Shown: positions 11,928-21,431 of the stretch, piece after piece
Layout: each line of letters starts with the position of its first letter
Numbering within the stretch: the stretch's first letter is position 1
Assembly: GCA_963696405.1 (NCBI GenBank)
Contig: CAVOJY010000007.1
Span: 310,001 to 374,000, forward strand
Source of the DNA: CAVOJY01 sp963696405
GTDB taxonomy: Bacteria > Chloroflexota > Limnocylindria > Limnocylindrales > CSP1-4
Length of the DNA: 64,000 nucleotides
Reading direction: 5' to 3'
The notes under the pieces: model-generated
What the model saw: only the letters and a program-made list of their open reading frames with translations
Told to the model about the DNA's origin: nothing
Database searches by the model: none
Translations under genes and position numbers: made by a program

Positions 11928-14297
11928 TCAACCGCGCCTGGGGCGCTGGCCCTTCCGCCGCACCACGTTGGGGGTCACCCGGTGGTCCCAGGTGGGCCGG
12001 TCGAGCCACTTCGCCTGCCAGCCCCCCTCCTCATCATGCTCGTCGCGGATGCCCGGGAACCAGTCGGACGCCGTCCCCTCCTGGCCGGGCGCAGACCCAG
12101 GCGCGCCGTCTCCCGAGCCGCCGGCCTCCTCATCGGCGGCGCGCACCGTGACGGCGGTCACGTGCAGCACCGGGGCGCCCTCTCCATGGTCTCCGGCGCC
12201 CCCTCCCTGCCGGCCCCCGGCGCGCCTCCGGCCGCCTCGTCCCGGGCCGGCCGACGACGCCGCTCGCTCGGCGGCGCGTCCAACCTCGACCGACGCATCC
12301 TCATCGAGCACCCGCAGCCGGATCTCCCGGACCTCGTCGCGCAGCGTGGCCGCCCGCTCGAAGTCCAGCTCCCTCGCTGCTGCCCGCATCTCCGTCTCCA
12401 TCTGGGCCACGAGCCGCTCGATTTCCGACCGCGACATGGCGGAGAGATCGGCCTCGCGAGCTCCCTGCGCCGCCTCGTAGGCGCCGCGTTGCTCCGCCAC
12501 GGCCCGGAGCCGGTCGTTGATGTCCCGGATCCCCTTGACGATGGTGACCGGCTGGATCCCGTGCGCCTCGTTGTAGGCCGCCTGCACCCGGCGCCGCCGC
12601 TCCGTCTCGTCGATGGCCGTGCGCATCGAGTCGGTCACCCGGTCGGCGTACATCACGACCTCGCCGCCGATGTTCCGCGCCGCGCGCCCGGCGACCTGGA
12701 TGAGCGACCACGCGCTCCGCAGGAAGCCCTCCTTGTCGGCGTCGAGGATCGCGACCAGGGTGACCTCGGGCAGGTCGATCCCCTCGCGGAGGAGATTGAT
12801 CCCCACCACGACGTCGTGGACCCCCAGGCGCAGGTCCCGCAGGATGGCCACGCGCTCGAGCGTGTCAATCTCGCTGTGAAGGTAGGTCACCTTGACGCCG
12901 AGATCCTTGAGGTACCCGGCGAGGTCCTCGGCCATCCGCTTGGTCAGGGTGGTGACGAGGACTCGCTCGCCCCGCGCCACGCGCCCCTGGATGCGGTCCA
13001 TCAGGTCGTCGATCTGGCCCTTCGTGGGCAGGACCTCGATCACCGGGTCCACGATCCCGGTCGGGCGGATGAGCTGCTCCACGACCTGGCCGCTGCGCCC
13101 CAGCTCGTACGCCGCGGGCGTGGCGCTCATGTAGACCACCTGGTTCAGGTGCTCGTCGAACTCCTGGAACGTGAGCGGCCGGTTGTCGAGCGCGGACGGC
13201 AGCCGGAACCCGAAGTCGACCAGGATCTCCTTTCGGGTCCGGTCGTTCTTGTACATCCCGACGACCTGGGGGATGGTCATGTGGCTCTCGTCCACCACCA
13301 GGAGCCAGTCGGGCGGGAAGTAGTCGAGCAGCGTCCACGGCCTGGATCCTGCCTCGCGACCGGCCAGGTGGCGCGCGTAGTTCTCGATGCCCGAGCAGAA
13401 CCCGAGCTCGCGCATCATCTCCAGGTCGAACGTCGTCCGCTGCCGCAGGCGAGCCGCCTCGAGGACTCGCCCCTCGGCCTCCAGCTGGCCGCAGCGCTCC
13501 TCCATCTCGGCGTCGATGGCCACGATCGCGAGCTTCATCTTGTCGGCCGGGGTCACGTAGTGCGAGGCGGGGTAGACGTTCAGCTCTTTGCGTTCCGCGA
13601 GAAGCTCGCCGGTGATCGGGTCCAGCTCGCTGATCCGCTCGATCTCGTCGCCGAAGAACTGGACCCGAACGATGAAGTCATCGTGGGCCGGCTGGAGCTC
13701 GAGCGTGTCGCCACGCACCCGGAAGCGCGCCCGGGTGAGCGCCTGGTCGTTGCGCTGGTACTGGAGGTCGACCAGCTGGCGGAGCACGCCGTCGCGGCGG
13801 TACTGCCCGCCTGTGCGGAGCCGGACCACGGTGGCGCCGTAGTCCACGGGTGCGCCCAGGCCGTAGATGCAGCTGACCGAGGCGACGATGATGACGTCCC
13901 GCCGCTCGAAGAGCGCCTTGGTGGCGGCGTGACGAAGCTTGTCGATCTCCTCGTTCCGGCTGGAGTCCTTCTCGATGTACGTGTCGCTCCGCGGCAGGTA
14001 CGCCTCGGGCTGGTAGTAGTCGTAGTAGCTGACGAAGTACTCGACGGCGTTGTTGGGGAAGAACTCGCGGAACTCGCTGTAGAGCTGGGCAGCGAGCGTC
14101 TTGTTGTGGGCCAGGACGAGCGTCGGCTTCTGGTGGCGGGTGATGGTCCAGGCGATGCTCGCGGTCTTGCCCGTGCCGGTCGCTCCGAGCAGCGTCTGGT
14201 GCTTCAGGCCACGGGCCAGGCCATCCGCCAGCCGGTCGATCGCCTGCGGCTGGTCGCCGGTGGGCTGGAACGGGGCGACAAGTTCGAACTGGGGCAC
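11928..14297 (-). CDS. uvrB: UvrABC excinuclease subunit B
   Basis: Central helicase-like subunit of excision repair, 789 residues against the usual about 660-700. Seen are Walker A (GATGTGKT, residues 38-45), the beta-hairpin region YYDYYQPEAYLPRSDTYIEK, DEAD-like VVDESH, motif V GINLLREGIDLPEV, motif VI QVAGRAARN and a UVR motif (ELDFERAATLRDEV). Beyond the UVR motif lies an extra tail of about 120 residues: a Gly-rich linker, then an acidic/Trp-rich end (DWFPGIRDEHDEEGGW) and a basic terminus. The GTG start at 14297 has no obvious alternative. Confidence 0.97.
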   Translation of the reverse strand: MPQFELVAPFQPTGDQPQAIDRLADGLARGLKHQTLLGATGTGKTASIAWTITRHQKPTLVLAHNKTLAAQLYSEFREFFPNNAVEYFVSYYDYYQPEAYLPRSDTYIEKDSSRNEEIDKLRHAATKALFERRDVIIVASVSCIYGLGAPVDYGATVVRLRTGGQYRRDGVLRQLVDLQYQRNDQALTRARFRVRGDTLELQPAHDDFIVRVQFFGDEIERISELDPITGELLAERKELNVYPASHYVTPADKMKLAIVAIDAEMEERCGQLEAEGRVLEAARLRQRTTFDLEMMRELGFCSGIENYARHLAGREAGSRPWTLLDYFPPDWLLVVDESHMTIPQVVGMYKNDRTRKEILVDFGFRLPSALDNRPLTFQEFDEHLNQVVYMSATPAAYELGRSGQVVEQLIRPTGIVDPVIEVLPTKGQIDDLMDRIQGRVARGERVLVTTLTKRMAEDLAGYLKDLGVKVTYLHSEIDTLERVAILRDLRLGVHDVVVGINLLREGIDLPEVTLVAILDADKEGFLRSAWSLIQVAGRAARNIGGEVVMYADRVTDSMRTAIDETERRRRVQAAYNEAHGIQPVTIVKGIRDINDRLRAVAEQRGAYEAAQGAREADLSAMSRSEIERLVAQMETEMRAAARELDFERAATLRDEVREIRLRVLDEDASVEVGRAAERAASSAGPGRGGRRRAGGRQGGGAGDHGEGAPVLHVTAVTVRAADEEAGGSGDGAPGSAPGQEGTASDWFPGIRDEHDEEGGWQAKWLDRPTWDHRVTPNVVRRKGQRPRRG

Positions 14298-14420
14298 CAG
14301 CCGAATCTACCCGGCTTTGGCGAGGACCGGTGCCGTCCGTGTTGATGGTCCGCGGCCGGGGTGGGCCCGGGGATCAGACGTCGTCAGCCCGGAGGACTGG
14401 CACACGTCACCGGCGACCGG

Positions 14421-15083
14421 CTACCGATCCTGCCGGTCGAGGGCCTCCTTCAGGGCGGCGGTGACGCGCCGCTCGGTGTCCTCGAGCGTTCCGTCGGTGC
14501 GAAGCCGTCGCGTGGCGTGCGGCGCCAGGCGATCGGCCAGGTCCGCACCCTGGGCGGCGATGCGACGTTCGGCGTCTGCCTGTGTCATGCCGCGGCCGAC
14601 AAGGCGGGCTCGCTGGACGGCCGGCGAGCACTCCACCAGCCACACCTCGTCGCACGCGGCGGCCAGGCCGCCCTCGACGAGCTTGATCGCCTCGATGACG
14701 ACGAACGGCGCCCCGGCTGCGGCGGCCTCGGCGAGTCGTTCGCGTACAAGCAGGCCCACGGCGGGATGAACGATCGCCTCGAGCTCCGCCAGCGCGACCG
14801 GGTCCGGGAAGACCACGGCAGCGAGCGCGGCCCGGTCGAGCGAGCCGTCCGCGGCGAACACCGCGTCGCCGAATCGTGCGCGAATCGCCTCCAGCTCCGG
14901 GCGGCCCGGGGCCGTGCCTTCGCGGGCCAGGTCGTCCGCGTCGATCCACCACCCGCCCCGCGCGTGGAGCCACCGCGCCACGGCCGTCTTGCCGCAGCCG
15001 ATCGGGCCGGTCAGGCCGATGACCAGGAGCGGCCGGCCGTGCTTCCTTGCTCTGCCGTCGGCAGCCCCATGCTCCGAGGTCAT
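14421..15083 (-). CDS. coaE: Dephospho-CoA kinase
   Basis: Catalyses the last step of coenzyme A synthesis, the ATP-dependent 3'-phosphorylation of dephospho-CoA. 220 residues: P-loop GLTGPIGCGKTAVARWL, substrate-site IDADDLAREG, the HPAV region, and the lid RGMTQADAERRIAAQ. The N-terminal about 18 residues are extra. The ATG at 15083 overlaps the stop of the ABC-F gene by 4 nt, so the two are translationally coupled. Confidence 0.93.
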   Translation of the reverse strand: MTSEHGAADGRARKHGRPLLVIGLTGPIGCGKTAVARWLHARGGWWIDADDLAREGTAPGRPELEAIRARFGDAVFAADGSLDRAALAAVVFPDPVALAELEAIVHPAVGLLVRERLAEAAAAGAPFVVIEAIKLVEGGLAAACDEVWLVECSPAVQRARLVGRGMTQADAERRIAAQGADLADRLAPHATRRLRTDGTLEDTERRVTAALKEALDRQDR

Positions 15084-17215
15084 CGTTCTCCCCTCCCCGC
15101 CGGCGCGCGCTCCTCGAGCGACAGCCAGGCATCTTCAGCCGCCGCAAGCGCCTCGGTGACGTCGGCCAGCTCACTGGTGACCCTGCCCAGCTCGACGAAG
15201 CTGGCCAGGATCGCGGGGGTGCCCAGGGCAAGCTCGAGCTGTGTGCGTCGCAGGCCGAGGCGCGTCAGATCTGCCTCGACGGCGGCCTTCTGGCGACGAT
15301 AGGCGTCCTTCGACAGGCGGGTCAATGCCGGGGATCCCGGTGCGCCGCGTGCCCGCCCGTTGGCCGGCCGAGCATCGGGTGCTCCCCCGTCCTTGCCGGC
15401 CGCTCGGCGCAGGCCGGCGCTGCCTGTCGGTGAGCCCGCCGCCGCGACCCGTCGAACGGGGGCCGTGACCCCTGCAGCCCCCCGGGCCGCCTCGATGGCC
15501 CCGGCGATCGTCCACCCGTCGGCGACGGCCGCTCGCCACTCGGCGTACCCGCCGGCGAATGCGGCCGCCACGGCGGGGACACGCCCGGGGGGAGTCGCCC
15601 CGGTAGCCGAGTCGCCGCCGTCGGGCTGGTCGACGCCGTTCGCCCCCGTCGGCTCCACGACCCAGAGCGAGGTGCAGGTCTGCTGCAGCAGCCGCCGGTC
15701 GTGCGACACGATGAGCAGGGTCGCCCCGGACTCCCGGAGGAACGCCTCCAGCGCCTCCCGGGCGGGGATGTCGAGGTGATTCGTCGGTTCGTCGAGCAGG
15801 AGGAGGTTGGCCGGGGTCACCCCCAGGAGCGCCAGCTCCAGGCGCGATCGCTCCCCGCCCGACAGCTCGCTCACCGGCTTGAAGACGTCCTCGCCGCGGA
15901 AGAGGAACCGGGCGAGGTAGCCGCGCGCCTCACCGAGCTGAACGTTGATGGTCTCGAGCAGTGTGTCCAGCACGGTGGCGCCGGGGAACGCGGCGTTTCG
16001 AAGCTGGGCGAGGTACGCGAGCTGGACCGACGCGCCAATGCGGGCGGTACCCTCGAGCGGGTAGATCTCGCCGGCGACAGTGCGAAGGAGCGTCGTCTTC
16101 CCGACGCCGTTCGGCCCCACGATGCCGATTCGGTCGCCGCGCCGGGCCTCCAGCCGTACCGCGCGCACGACCGGGATGCCGTCAGGCCGTGTTTCCGTGG
16201 GGCCGAGGCCGAGGACCGCATCGCGGATCGACACGACCACGTCCCCCGATCGGACCGGACCGCCGCCGACGAGTGCCTGGGGCGTGAGCTTCATGCGGCG
16301 CGATGCCCGCGGGGCATCCACAGCCGTGATCGACGCGAGCCGCCGCTCGTGCTCGTGCATCTTGGAGTAGTTGCGGTGGCTCCGGTAGCGCTGGATCAGC
16401 TCGGTCTCCCGCGTCGCCGCCTCCCGGCTGCCCTCCGCGTCCTTCCGCTGCCGCGCATCGCGCTCCGCGGACTGCACGGCATAGGCGGAGAAGCCTCCGC
16501 GGAACGCCTGCAGCCGTCGGTCGCGGAGCTCCCACGTGCGGGTGACGACGGCGTCGAGGAAAGCGCGATCGTGAGAAGCGACGATCAAGGCGCCGCTTCG
16601 CCTCCCGAGCGCCTGCTCGAGCCACTCGAGAGCGCCCAGGTCGAGGTGGTTGGTCGGCTCGTCGAGAAGGAGGAGGTCCGGGTCTGCGACCAGGAGGCGG
16701 GCGAGCGCGGCCCGGGTCTGTTCCCCACCCGACAGGTGGAGAGGAGGGCGATCCCACATGTCGCGGGCGAAGCCAAGACCGGCGAGCGCCTCCTCCACCC
16801 GGAGGTCGAGATGATAGCCGTCGAGCGTTTCGAAACGGTGCCGGAGGTCGGCGTAGCGGGCGGACGACACGCCGGTGGCGCCGGACGCTTCCAGCTGGGC
16901 CAGCTCTCTCTCCATCCGCTCCACTTCGGCGGCCCCCGAACGGACGGCTACCCGAAGGCTCGGCAAGGAGGTGAACGACGCGTCGAGGTTGGTCTCCTGG
17001 GCGAGGAAACCGATCGTGAGCCCGCGTTTCCGCCCGACGTGCCCGAGGTCCGGCTCGTCCTGGCCGCTGGCGAGGCGCAGCAGGGTGGTCTTTCCCGAGC
17101 CGTTCGGGCCCACGAGCCCAACCCGATCGCCGTGGGCGACGGCGGCCGTGACATCGTCGAGGATGACGAACGTCCCGACCTCGCGACGGACGGCTTCGAA
17201 CCGCAGGATCGACAC
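15080..17215 (-). CDS. ABC-F family ATP-binding protein
   Basis: About 711 residues with two ABC ATPase domains and no membrane segments: Walker A GPNGSGKTTLLRL and GPNGVGKTTLLRT, and signatures LSGGEQTRAALARLL and LSGGERSRLELALLG, each followed by LLLLDEPTNHLD. ABC-F proteins act on ribosomes (translation factors or antibiotic protection). The linker between domains is basic (YRSHRNYSKMHEHERR). A C-terminal extension of about 150 residues ends in a coiled-coil-like helix. The GTG at 17215 starts 2 nt after the mutM stop; the open frame upstream is inside mutM. Confidence 0.88.
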   Translation of the reverse strand: MSILRFEAVRREVGTFVILDDVTAAVAHGDRVGLVGPNGSGKTTLLRLASGQDEPDLGHVGRKRGLTIGFLAQETNLDASFTSLPSLRVAVRSGAAEVERMERELAQLEASGATGVSSARYADLRHRFETLDGYHLDLRVEEALAGLGFARDMWDRPPLHLSGGEQTRAALARLLVADPDLLLLDEPTNHLDLGALEWLEQALGRRSGALIVASHDRAFLDAVVTRTWELRDRRLQAFRGGFSAYAVQSAERDARQRKDAEGSREAATRETELIQRYRSHRNYSKMHEHERRLASITAVDAPRASRRMKLTPQALVGGGPVRSGDVVVSIRDAVLGLGPTETRPDGIPVVRAVRLEARRGDRIGIVGPNGVGKTTLLRTVAGEIYPLEGTARIGASVQLAYLAQLRNAAFPGATVLDTLLETINVQLGEARGYLARFLFRGEDVFKPVSELSGGERSRLELALLGVTPANLLLLDEPTNHLDIPAREALEAFLRESGATLLIVSHDRRLLQQTCTSLWVVEPTGANGVDQPDGGDSATGATPPGRVPAVAAAFAGGYAEWRAAVADGWTIAGAIEAARGAAGVTAPVRRVAAAGSPTGSAGLRRAAGKDGGAPDARPANGRARGAPGSPALTRLSKDAYRRQKAAVEADLTRLGLRRTQLELALGTPAILASFVELGRVTSELADVTEALAAAEDAWLSLEERAPAGRGER

Positions 17216-17217
17216 GA

Positions 17218-18285
17218 TCAGCCGCCCTCGCCGGGGCGGAGACCGACGACGCCCTCGCCCGCCGGCAGTTCGGTCCAGCGCGGGCCGCGCCGGGCCTGGG
17301 CCCGACGAGTTGCGGCGGCACGCCGCGTCGACTCGGTCGACTCGGTGACCTGCCCGACGCGGACGCCCGGGCTCCGCCGGACCTCGCGGAGCAGAGCCGC
17401 TGTGCCGGGGCGGTCGGCGGCCGGAAGGCGCTGACACCACGAGCAGAAGTGGGTGCCGCGGCCCCCCAGCACGATCCGGCGGAGCGGGCGGCCGCACCGC
17501 AGGCAGGGCAGCGCCGTCCGCTGGTAGACGGCGAGGTGCTCCTGCATCTCGCCGTCACCGGCAGGAGCCGTGTAGTCATCAACCGAGCTGCCGCGCCGCT
17601 CGATCGCCTCGAAGAGCACCTCGCGGATCGACCGGTAGAGGTGACGCTCGTCTCCCGGCCGGAGCGTGGCCACCGTCCGCAGCGGGTGCAACCGCCCGCG
17701 CCAGAGGGCCTCGTCGGCGTAGATGTTGCCGATGCCGGCCACGAAGGTCTGGTCGAGGAGGAGCGGCTTGAGGCGGCCGCGTCGCGCCCGCAGCCGCCGC
17801 CGGAATACACCCAGAGTGAACCGCTCGTCGAGCGGCTCGGGCCCGTGCCGTCGGAATGGGTCCCCAAGCGCGCGCTCTCCGGCGCCCTGCGACCATCCCG
17901 CGAGCGCCCCGCCGGGCAAGCGGCGGTACACCCCCACCCGGGCGAACTTGCGCATGTCCCTCAGCCGGAGCTCGCGGCCATCGTCAAGACCGATCACCAG
18001 GTGCACGTGCCGGTCCGCGGGGGCGTCGCGAGGAACCACGAACACCTGGCCGGTCATGCGCACGCCGATCGCCAGGACGAGGCCCCCGGACAACTCGATC
18101 ACGATCCACTTCGCCCGCCGGCCCACACGCTCGATCACCCGCCCCTGGATCGCCGCCGGGAAGTCGTCCGCCTCGGGATGGACGATCATCCGCGGCCAGC
18201 CGGTGCGGGCATCGACGATCCTGGCGCCCGTGATCAGGGGCGCCAGGTCGCGCGCGATGGTCTCGACCTCCGGAAGCTCGGGCAT
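17218..18285 (-). CDS. mutM: Bifunctional DNA-formamidopyrimidine glycosylase / AP lyase
   Basis: Removes 8-oxoguanine and other oxidised bases in base-excision repair. 355 residues. The catalytic N-terminus PELPEVETIARDL provides Pro2 and Glu3. The H2TH segment (LLLDQTFVAGIGNIYADEAL) and the zinc finger (CLRCG to CSWC) are intact. The protein is longer than the usual about 270-290 residues because of a basic tail of about 60 residues after the zinc finger. It lies between polA and the ABC-F gene on the same strand. Confidence 0.96.
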   Translation of the reverse strand: MPELPEVETIARDLAPLITGARIVDARTGWPRMIVHPEADDFPAAIQGRVIERVGRRAKWIVIELSGGLVLAIGVRMTGQVFVVPRDAPADRHVHLVIGLDDGRELRLRDMRKFARVGVYRRLPGGALAGWSQGAGERALGDPFRRHGPEPLDERFTLGVFRRRLRARRGRLKPLLLDQTFVAGIGNIYADEALWRGRLHPLRTVATLRPGDERHLYRSIREVLFEAIERRGSSVDDYTAPAGDGEMQEHLAVYQRTALPCLRCGRPLRRIVLGGRGTHFCSWCQRLPAADRPGTAALLREVRRSPGVRVGQVTESTESTRRAAATRRAQARRGPRWTELPAGEGVVGLRPGEGG

Positions 18286-18368
18286 GTCATGGAAAGCGTA
18301 GCGCCGCCCGGTCCCGCCGGCATCCGCATCGGTGTCCGGCCGGCACCCGCTCGCGCCCGACCCGCGGG

Positions 18369-20243
18369 TCAGGCGTCCGGTAGCGGCGTCATCGACTCCC
18401 AGTCGTCAGCGGATTTCACGTCCACCGTGAGCGGCACGTCGAGCGGCATCGCCGTCTCCATGGCCTCGCGCACCACCGGGGCCACGCGCGCTAGCTCGTC
18501 CCTGGGCACCTCGAGGAGGAGCTCGTCGTGCACCTGCAGGAGGAGCCGTGACCGGAATCCCCCCTGCCGCAGCAGGCCGGCCAGCCGGATCATCCCCAGC
18601 TTCATGATGTCCGCCGCCGTTCCCTGGATGGGCATGTTGATGGCCATCCGCTCGCCGGCCGCACGGAGATTCGGGTTGCGCTCGGCGAGTTCCGGGATGA
18701 AGCGGCGCCGGCCGAGGAGTGTCGTCACATACCCCTGGGTCCGCGCCAGCTCGCGGATGTGGAGCATGTAGTAGCTGATGCCGCTGTAGGTGGCGAAGTA
18801 GGTCGTGATGAATGCCTTCGCCTCTGCCTGCGGGATGTTGGCCCGGGTCGAGAGCCCGAAGTCGCTCATCCCGTAGGCGATCCCGAAGTTCACCATCTTC
18901 GCCATCGAGCGTTCCGCGGGCGTGACGTCCGCCGGGTCCTTGTGGAGCACCCGCGCCGCGCTCTCGCGGTGGATATCGGCGCCCCGGGCAAACGCTTCGC
19001 GGAGCGCCTCGTCGCCCGACACGTGGGCCAGGATCCGCAGCTCGATCTGGCTGTAGTCGGCAGCGAGAAGCGTGACGTCCGGGCGCCCGGCCACGAAGGC
19101 GCGCCGGATGCGCCGGCCGAGATCCGTGCGGATGGGGATGTTCTGGAGGTTCGGGTCGGACGAGCTGAGCCGGCCGGTGGCCGCCACCGCCTGGTGGAAC
19201 GTGGTGTGGAGCCGGCCGGTCCGAGGATCCACGAGCGCGGGCAGCGCGTCGACGTACGTGCTCTTGAGTTTCGTGTAGGAGCGCCAGTCGAGCAGCTTGC
19301 CCACGGCCGGGTGTGCCGGCCGCAGCTCCTCCAGCACCGATGCGTCCGTCGAGTAGCCAGTCTTCGTCCGCCTGCCGCGGGGAAGGTTCAGCTCGAAGAA
19401 GAGGACCTGCTCGAGCTGTTTCGGGCTCCCCGGGTTGAACTGGTGCCCGACGTCCGCGTACATCTCCTCTTCCAGGCGGCCGATCTCGTCGGCGAACTCG
19501 CCGCTCAGTGAGGCGAGCGCGTCCCGATCGATGGCCACCCCCGTGGCCTCCATTCCGGCGAGGACGGGGATCAGCGGCAGCTCGATCTCGTCGTGGAGCC
19601 GCCGCAGGCCCTCCGCGTCGAGCGCCTCGCGAAGCGGCACGCTCACCGCGGCGACCGCAAGGGCCTCGAGCGCAGCGGACCCCACGGGATCGCCCGGGTC
19701 ACGCGGCGGCAGCTGGATCCCGAGCCGCTCGAAGGCGATGTCCCCGAGCGTCTGGCTGCGGAGGGTCGCGTTGAGCACGTAGGCCGCAACCTGCGTGTCG
19801 AGAGAGACCAGCGGGAGCGGGACTTCCGCGGCCGTGAGGTGCGCAGCGGGATCTGCTGCCGCGGCGACCGCGACGAGGAGCTGCTTCACTTCGTGCCCGG
19901 CCAGCGGGCGGCCGGCCCTCGTGACCAGTTCCAGGATCTCCCCGGCATGCTCGGCGCCAACGGCCACGGACCGGCCATCGCACCCGGCAAGGGCAATCCC
20001 CAGGACGCTCCCCCGCCGCGGCCGGGGATCATCGAGGACGACGCCCACGGCCAGCTCGGGCTGGAGAGCCACCCAACCGGCGAGTCCGGCGGCGTCTTCG
20101 ACGCGTTCGACGGCCTGTGGGTCCCCGATGGCCGCGAGCAGCGTCGCGCGGGGATCGGCTCTACCGCCCGCGGACGGCGCCGGCTGCACCAGGACCGCAT
20201 CCGGCCCGGTCTCCGCCCGCGCCACTCCGCCGGAATCGGCCAC
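18369..20243 (-). CDS. polA: DNA polymerase I, C-terminal part (exo-like and polymerase domains)
   Basis: Carries the vestigial 3'-5' exonuclease fold and the full polymerase domain. Polymerase motif A is AADYSQIELRILAHVSGDEA, motif B is RSMAKMVNFGIAYGMSDFG, and motif C is LLQVHDELLLEVP. The exonuclease part lacks the Asp-x-Glu of exo motif I (LQPELAVGVVLDD), so proofreading is probably absent, as in Taq polymerase. The first usable start is a GTG at 20243, but the frame reads as the continuation of the 5'-nuclease part after a frameshift at about 20250-20300. Confidence 0.93.
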   Translation of the reverse strand: MADSGGVARAETGPDAVLVQPAPSAGGRADPRATLLAAIGDPQAVERVEDAAGLAGWVALQPELAVGVVLDDPRPRRGSVLGIALAGCDGRSVAVGAEHAGEILELVTRAGRPLAGHEVKQLLVAVAAAADPAAHLTAAEVPLPLVSLDTQVAAYVLNATLRSQTLGDIAFERLGIQLPPRDPGDPVGSAALEALAVAAVSVPLREALDAEGLRRLHDEIELPLIPVLAGMEATGVAIDRDALASLSGEFADEIGRLEEEMYADVGHQFNPGSPKQLEQVLFFELNLPRGRRTKTGYSTDASVLEELRPAHPAVGKLLDWRSYTKLKSTYVDALPALVDPRTGRLHTTFHQAVAATGRLSSSDPNLQNIPIRTDLGRRIRRAFVAGRPDVTLLAADYSQIELRILAHVSGDEALREAFARGADIHRESAARVLHKDPADVTPAERSMAKMVNFGIAYGMSDFGLSTRANIPQAEAKAFITTYFATYSGISYYMLHIRELARTQGYVTTLLGRRRFIPELAERNPNLRAAGERMAINMPIQGTAADIMKLGMIRLAGLLRQGGFRSRLLLQVHDELLLEVPRDELARVAPVVREAMETAMPLDVPLTVDVKSADDWESMTPLPDA

Positions 20244-21330
20244 CGCAGCCCCCGCTGCGGCGCCGCGCCGCCGCAGCCGCAGCCCCCGCGGCGCCCGGCC
20301 CCGCCCCCAGCGCGTCGAAATCCAGGGTCAGCTGGAGTTCCGCTCCGCCCCCCGTCACCGGCCGCTCGGCCAGGGTCCGGCCGGGCACAATGGCGGCGCG
20401 GACTTCACCCCCTGCCTCCGCCTCCCGCAGGAGGGCGCCCGCCTCGCGCGCACCCTCGCCCGCGACAGCCGGCAGGCGCTCGACCAGCGACCGGAACTCA
20501 TACTCGCGGAACAGACGCAGGACGGTATCGCGATCGTAGTCGCCGAGCCGCGCCCCCTCCAGGTCCAGCTCGATCGGCAGATCCCGATGGATCGTCACGA
20601 GGCGGCGCCACTCCAGGACCAGGTCGGCGTGCTCACGCACTTTCGCCCTCAGCGACTCCGGCCGGACCTCGTCGAGCCGTCCCAGGAGCCCGTCGAGCGA
20701 GCCGAAGTCCTGCAGGAGCTTCGCGGCGGTCTTGTCCCCGACCCCGGGAATCCCCGGGACGTTGTCGGTCGTGTCGCCCTTCAGGGCCTTGAAGTCGATC
20801 ATCTGGCCGGGCGTGAGCCCGTAGCGCTCCATGACCGTTGCAGGATCATAGGTCACGGTCATCTGGACGCCGCCGCGGGTGGTCATGACACGGGTGCGGT
20901 CGGTGACGAGCTGGAGCATGTCGAGGTCGCCCGAGACGATCGTCGTCTGGAGGTCGCGACCCTCCGCCTGCCGGCTCAGGGTACCGATGACGTCGTCCGC
21001 CTCGTACCCGGCCATCTCGTAGATGGGGACGCGGAACGCCTCCACGAGCTCGCGCACGCGGGGGAACTGGTCCCGCAGGTCGTCGGGCATCTTCTGGCGG
21101 GTCGCCTTGTAGTCGGCGAACTGCTCGTGCCGGAAGGTCGGGCCGGAGAGATCGAAGGAGCAGATGACGTAGTCGGGCTTCACGTCCTGGAACCCGCGCA
21201 GCACGATCGACCAGAAGCCGAACACGGCATTGACCAGCAGACCGCGGCTGGTCGTGAGCGGCGTGTTGATGAGCGCGAAGTAGCCGCGGTAGATCAGCCC
21301 GTTCGCGTCCAGGAGCATGAGGCGGTCCAT
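20161..21330 (-). CDS. polA: DNA polymerase I, N-terminal part (5'-3' exonuclease), frameshifted
   Basis: The 5'-nuclease domain of Pol I: metal-site motifs DANGLIYRGYFAL, GYEADDVIGTL and SGDLDMLQLV, and the helix-hairpin-helix PGVGDKTAAKLLQDFG. ATG 21330 begins MDRLMLLD and has GAGGT 8 nt upstream. Real similarity ends at an Ala-rich linker near 20300. The frame then runs about 45 residues of Arg/Gly-rich noise to the stop at 20161 and overlaps the polymerase part by 83 nt. One indel in a GCG-rich stretch would restore a protein of about 980 residues. True gene fission is the alternative. Confidence 0.9.
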   Translation of the reverse strand: MDRLMLLDANGLIYRGYFALINTPLTTSRGLLVNAVFGFWSIVLRGFQDVKPDYVICSFDLSGPTFRHEQFADYKATRQKMPDDLRDQFPRVRELVEAFRVPIYEMAGYEADDVIGTLSRQAEGRDLQTTIVSGDLDMLQLVTDRTRVMTTRGGVQMTVTYDPATVMERYGLTPGQMIDFKALKGDTTDNVPGIPGVGDKTAAKLLQDFGSLDGLLGRLDEVRPESLRAKVREHADLVLEWRRLVTIHRDLPIELDLEGARLGDYDRDTVLRLFREYEFRSLVERLPAVAGEGAREAGALLREAEAGGEVRAAIVPGRTLAERPVTGGGAELQLTLDFDALGAGPGAAGAAAAAARRRSGGCGGRFRRSGAGGDRAGCGPGAAGAVRGR

Positions 21331-21431
21331 CGGCGGGACCTCGTGGGTGCCGGTTCGGACGCCTCCGATTGTACCGGCGGCCCGGCGGCGCCCGACAGCG
21401 CCCCGCCAGAGCCCGGCTGCGTCAGCCCGTG

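Noticed and set aside
11448..14345. Plus-strand open frame of about 965 codons opposite uvrB
   Set aside because: Antisense shadow; no recognisable domain and no ribosome site.
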